Source: Spirosomataceae bacterium (GTDB lineage Bacteria; Bacteroidota; Bacteroidia; Cytophagales; Spirosomataceae). Taken from it: 8,295 nt of DNA. Under the pieces are notes generated by a model, which did no database searches, was not told the DNA's origin, and was given only the letters and a program-made list of their open reading frames with translations. Positions 6,636 through 8,295 of the stretch are shown here, piece by piece (within the stretch, counting starts at the first letter, position 1; every line of letters starts with the position of its first letter). Where the stretch lies: the NCBI GenBank assembly GCA_030731175.1, contig JANQUM010000129.1:1-8295 (forward strand). The letters run 5' to 3'. A program made the translations under genes and the position numbers.

Positions 6636-6677
6636 AGCTTTTGGCTGTTAGCGGTAAGCTTTTAGCAATTAGTAGTT
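6636..6677. repeat. Degenerate 7-base tandem repeat, six units
   Basis: Six consecutive 7-base units read AGCTTTT, GGCTGTT, AGCGGTA, AGCTTTT, AGCAATT and AGTAGTT, approximating AGCTGTT. The first and fourth are identical. The array lies between the fcl promoter and the MORN-protein gene, so it is probably non-coding. Function unknown. Confidence 0.55.
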
Positions 6678-6684
6678 CGAATTA

Positions 6685-6712
6685 TTGTCAAAACCGTTTA
6701 TCGATGTTTTTG
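6685..6712 (+). promoter_or_regulatory. Possible promoter of the MORN-protein and crcB genes
   Basis: TGTTTTTG at 6705-6712 differs from TAnnTTTG at one base, and TTG at 6685-6687 lies 17 bases upstream of it. The predicted transcript would start about 20-25 bases before the ATG at 6743. The mismatch is in the TA pair, so the call is weak. Confidence 0.3.
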
Positions 6713-6742
6713 ACTTCTTTTCCTGTTATCCTTTCCCGTTCC

Positions 6743-7711
6743 ATGATTATCAAAATTGCTTTTAACTTTTTACTTGTAACTTTTAGCCTGATTACGTTTG
6801 CTCAAACGCCCGTTATTCCGAAAGCAAAAACAAAGGCGGAGAAAAAAGCGGAACGCAAAGGTATGACACTTGCCGAAAAAATAGAAAGCATTGCCCCGGT
6901 AGATGTTACATTGCCGAGTGCACGTGTAAATTTGCCGGGCGATAACGATATTTCGAGTGTTGAAGATGCGAAGAAATTTGTGAGTGAAACGTTGCCCGAT
7001 ATCGGATTAAAAGTTAAAAGAAAGACCAAAAAAGCGAAAGAACTCGCAAAGGGTACAATCAATAAATTTGACGGAAAAAAATTCGACGGCATTGCGGTTG
7101 ATAAACACATTGTACGAAAAGGTTCTGGCAGTCGAATGCGTTATACAGAACTTTATACATCGAAGAAAAATAGCCAAGAGCCTGACCCGTACGTAAGAAG
7201 CGTGTTTTGGTTTGAGCAAAAACGCCAGCGGGTTGTTGAGGCATTGGCACGAAACCGGGACGCTAATTTGCTCATGCACGGGCCGTATAAAGAGTATCGC
7301 GGGGAAGCTCTTGTAGAAGAAGGTTTTTATTACCTCGGTACAAAACACGGCAGGTGGGTAACGTACGACGGTAACGGCGAAGTCCTGACAAAATCAACTT
7401 ATAACAAGGGGTTTTTGAGCAATTCAACAATAACCTACTACGGTTCTGATAGTACGAAAATTAAAGAAGTAATTCCGAATTGGTACGGGAAACAAACTGG
7501 AGATTACTACATTTTTCATGAGGGCGGCACGTTAGCCGTGCAAGGACAACTTGATAACGGCGTAAAAGTGGGCAAATGGGTAGAGTATTATTCGACTGGA
7601 AATCGCCGCAAAAAAGAAATGCAATACGGCAGTAATTGCTTCGATGACATGGAAGCCTACGTGATTCGTGAATACGACGAAGGTGGCAAAATAACCTACA
7701 AAAAAGAGTAA
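6743..7711 (+). CDS. Secreted MORN-repeat protein, function unknown
   Basis: The chosen ATG gives 322 residues and begins with a signal peptide: a short basic start, hydrophobic FNFLLVTFSLITF, and a likely cleavage near Ala20-Gln21. The open frame continues upstream to 6581 (GTG), but that adds 54 residues ahead of the signal peptide and runs through the promoter region and 7-base repeat, so I rejected it. After the signal comes a Lys/Glu/Ala-rich stretch (about 27-40), then a region without recognisable motif, again basic near 90-103. Residues about 178-310 contain MORN-like units: HGPYKEY, HGRWVTYDGNGEV, TGDYYIFHEGGTLAVQG and VGKWVEYYSTGN. This resembles the MORN-variant repeats common in Bacteroidota envelope proteins. 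It is probably exported to the periplasm or outer membrane; the role is unknown. crcB follows after 10 bases and is likely cotranscribed. Confidence 0.82.
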   Translation: MIIKIAFNFLLVTFSLITFAQTPVIPKAKTKAEKKAERKGMTLAEKIESIAPVDVTLPSARVNLPGDNDISSVEDAKKFVSETLPDIGLKVKRKTKKAKELAKGTINKFDGKKFDGIAVDKHIVRKGSGSRMRYTELYTSKKNSQEPDPYVRSVFWFEQKRQRVVEALARNRDANLLMHGPYKEYRGEALVEEGFYYLGTKHGRWVTYDGNGEVLTKSTYNKGFLSNSTITYYGSDSTKIKEVIPNWYGKQTGDYYIFHEGGTLAVQGQLDNGVKVGKWVEYYSTGNRRKKEMQYGSNCFDDMEAYVIREYDEGGKITYKKE

Positions 7712-7721
7712 CAAACTCCGT

Positions 7722-8081
7722 ATGAAGACAGCATTTTACGTTTTCGTTGGCGGCGGTTTGGGTAGCGTGACCCGCTACGTAATTGGCAGGGCGAGTGTAA
7801 AGTTTATCCCGCTTAATTTTCCAATCGGAACGCTAATAGCCAACATATTAGCAAGTTTACTTCTGGGTTATATCATGTCAAAGTTAGCTATTTCGGAAGG
7901 CTTTGTAAAGCCCTTAATAGCCGTTGGCTTCTGCGGCGGATTCAGCACTTTTTCTACTTTTAGTTACGATACCGCACGACTTTTTTCGGAAGGCAGAAGC
8001 GGCGACGCTTTTCTGAATATTGGGGTAAATACATTGCTCTGCTTGGTAGCTATTTACGCAGGAATGCAACTCGGAAAGTGA
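7722..8081 (+). CDS. crcB: Fluoride ion channel CrcB/FluC
   Basis: This 119-residue inner-membrane protein belongs to the Fluc family of dual-topology fluoride channels, which lower cytoplasmic fluoride. Four hydrophobic helices are visible at about 4-22, 33-54, 63-82 and 97-117. Family motifs are GGGLGSVTRY (10-19), GTLIANILASLLLG (36-49, with the conserved pore Asn41) and GFCGGFSTFSTFS (69-81, with the phenylalanines and Ser/Thr of the pore and central sodium site). Length is normal. Only one copy is present, which fits a homodimer. The 10-base spacer before it leaves no room for a fluoride riboswitch, so expression would come from the MORN-protein promoter. Confidence 0.95.
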   Translation: MKTAFYVFVGGGLGSVTRYVIGRASVKFIPLNFPIGTLIANILASLLLGYIMSKLAISEGFVKPLIAVGFCGGFSTFSTFSYDTARLFSEGRSGDAFLNIGVNTLLCLVAIYAGMQLGK

Positions 8082-8214
8082 ATGTGCTACGCTGAAATTA
8101 CATAGCAAAGGCACTATATATTAATTCTTCAATTCTGTATCATTGCAACAATGTGCAATTGTGTCGTGTGAAAATTCGAATTTTTGCACTATTTTGCATA
8201 ATTACCCACCGCTT
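8082..8214. other. Intergenic region upstream of the DeoR-type gene
   Basis: This 133-base A/T-rich stretch separates crcB from the regulator gene. Just after crcB a weak stem TGCTA (8085-8089) / TAGCA with a 13-base loop has no T-run, so no good terminator is seen. The right half contains the TGCA boxes and a promoter-like TATTTTG at 8190-8196, one base shorter than the TAnnTTTG form, 18 bases before the start codon. Confidence 0.5.
8141..8198. promoter_or_regulatory. Possible operator: four helically phased TGCA boxes
   Basis: TGCA occurs at 8144-8147, 8154-8157, 8185-8188 and 8195-8198, with start-to-start spacings of 10, 31 and 10 bases, so all four lie near one face of the helix. The left pair forms an inverted repeat ATTGCA-N6-TGCAAT at 8142-8159, overlapping CATTG-CAA-CAATG at 8141-8153. 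The right pair is a direct repeat TTTTGCA that overlaps the promoter-like box. This placement suits a repressor site, perhaps for the adjacent regulator itself. Confidence 0.4.
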
Positions 8215-8295
8215 ATGATGAAAGAAGAACGGCAGCGGCTCATTTTAGAAGAGCTAAAAGCCAATAAAAAAATCAATTTTGTTCAACTCAGCACC
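8215..8295 (+). CDS. DeoR-family transcriptional regulator, N-terminal fragment
   Basis: Only the first 27 codons lie in the window and the frame is open to the edge. MKEERQRLILEELKANKKIN followed by VQLS matches the start of the DeoR-type winged helix-turn-helix, where E-R-x-x-x-I-L-E-x-L leads into the first two helices. DeoR proteins are usually repressors that bind a sugar phosphate through a C-terminal domain not visible here. Either ATG, at 8215 or 8218, could be the start. The upstream TGCA boxes could be its own operator. Confidence 0.75.
   Translation, partial: MMKEERQRLILEELKANKKINFVQLST

Noticed and set aside
6581..6742. 54-residue N-terminal extension of the MORN protein from a GTG start
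   Set aside because: It would place a signal peptide inside the protein and make the fcl promoter and the 7-base repeat coding. The ATG at 6743 gives a normal signal peptide.
7712..7721. Fluoride riboswitch immediately before crcB
   Set aside because: Only 10 bases separate crcB from the preceding stop codon, too few for an aptamer.
8085..8115. Hairpin after crcB as a terminator
   Set aside because: The stem is only 5 pairs with a 13-base loop and no T-run follows.

Overview
The window looks like ordinary chromosomal DNA of a Bacteroidota bacterium, probably from the Cytophagales side. The reasons are an outer-membrane TonB-dependent receptor with an N-terminal carboxypeptidase-regulatory-like domain, a two-domain NagB/PIG-L protein of the type found in this phylum, signal peptides ending in Ala-Gln, A/C-rich leaders with no Shine-Dalgarno sequence, and promoter-like sites of the Bacteroidota form TAnnTTTG. 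The species cannot be fixed from the sequence alone.

Layout. Positions 3-1178 (minus) hold the N-terminal 392 residues of a TonB-dependent receptor that runs off the left edge. A 237-base divergent spacer separates it from a 639-residue fusion (1416-3335, plus) joining a glucosamine-6-phosphate deaminase domain to a PIG-L-type deacetylase domain. Next comes a short plus-strand unit: a possible sigma-54-like promoter (3422-3438), a 54-residue membrane peptide gene (3485-3649), and a strong intrinsic terminator (3723-3755) that lies inside the convergent gene. On the minus strand, 6548 down to 3641, three genes appear to form an operon in the order fcl (GDP-L-fucose synthase), dxr (DXP reductoisomerase) and an RluA-family pseudouridine synthase. 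The 82-base gap before the last gene holds two hairpins. From a second divergent spacer, which contains a degenerate 7-base tandem repeat, a secreted MORN-repeat protein (6743-7711) and the fluoride channel gene crcB/fluC (7722-8081) run rightwards. The window ends in the first 27 codons of a DeoR-type regulator, preceded by four TGCA boxes spaced by whole helical turns.

Functions. Most genes are housekeeping or envelope related: amino-sugar catabolism (NagB/PIG-L), deoxyhexose synthesis for surface glycans (fcl), isoprenoid precursor synthesis (dxr), RNA modification (rluA family), fluoride export (crcB) and outer-membrane uptake (TonB receptor). They do not form one pathway. I found no mobile element, CRISPR array, tRNA or rRNA, and no clear new multi-gene system. 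The least explained parts are the small unit at 3422-3755 and the non-coding repeats at 4384-4429, 6636-6677 and 8141-8198.
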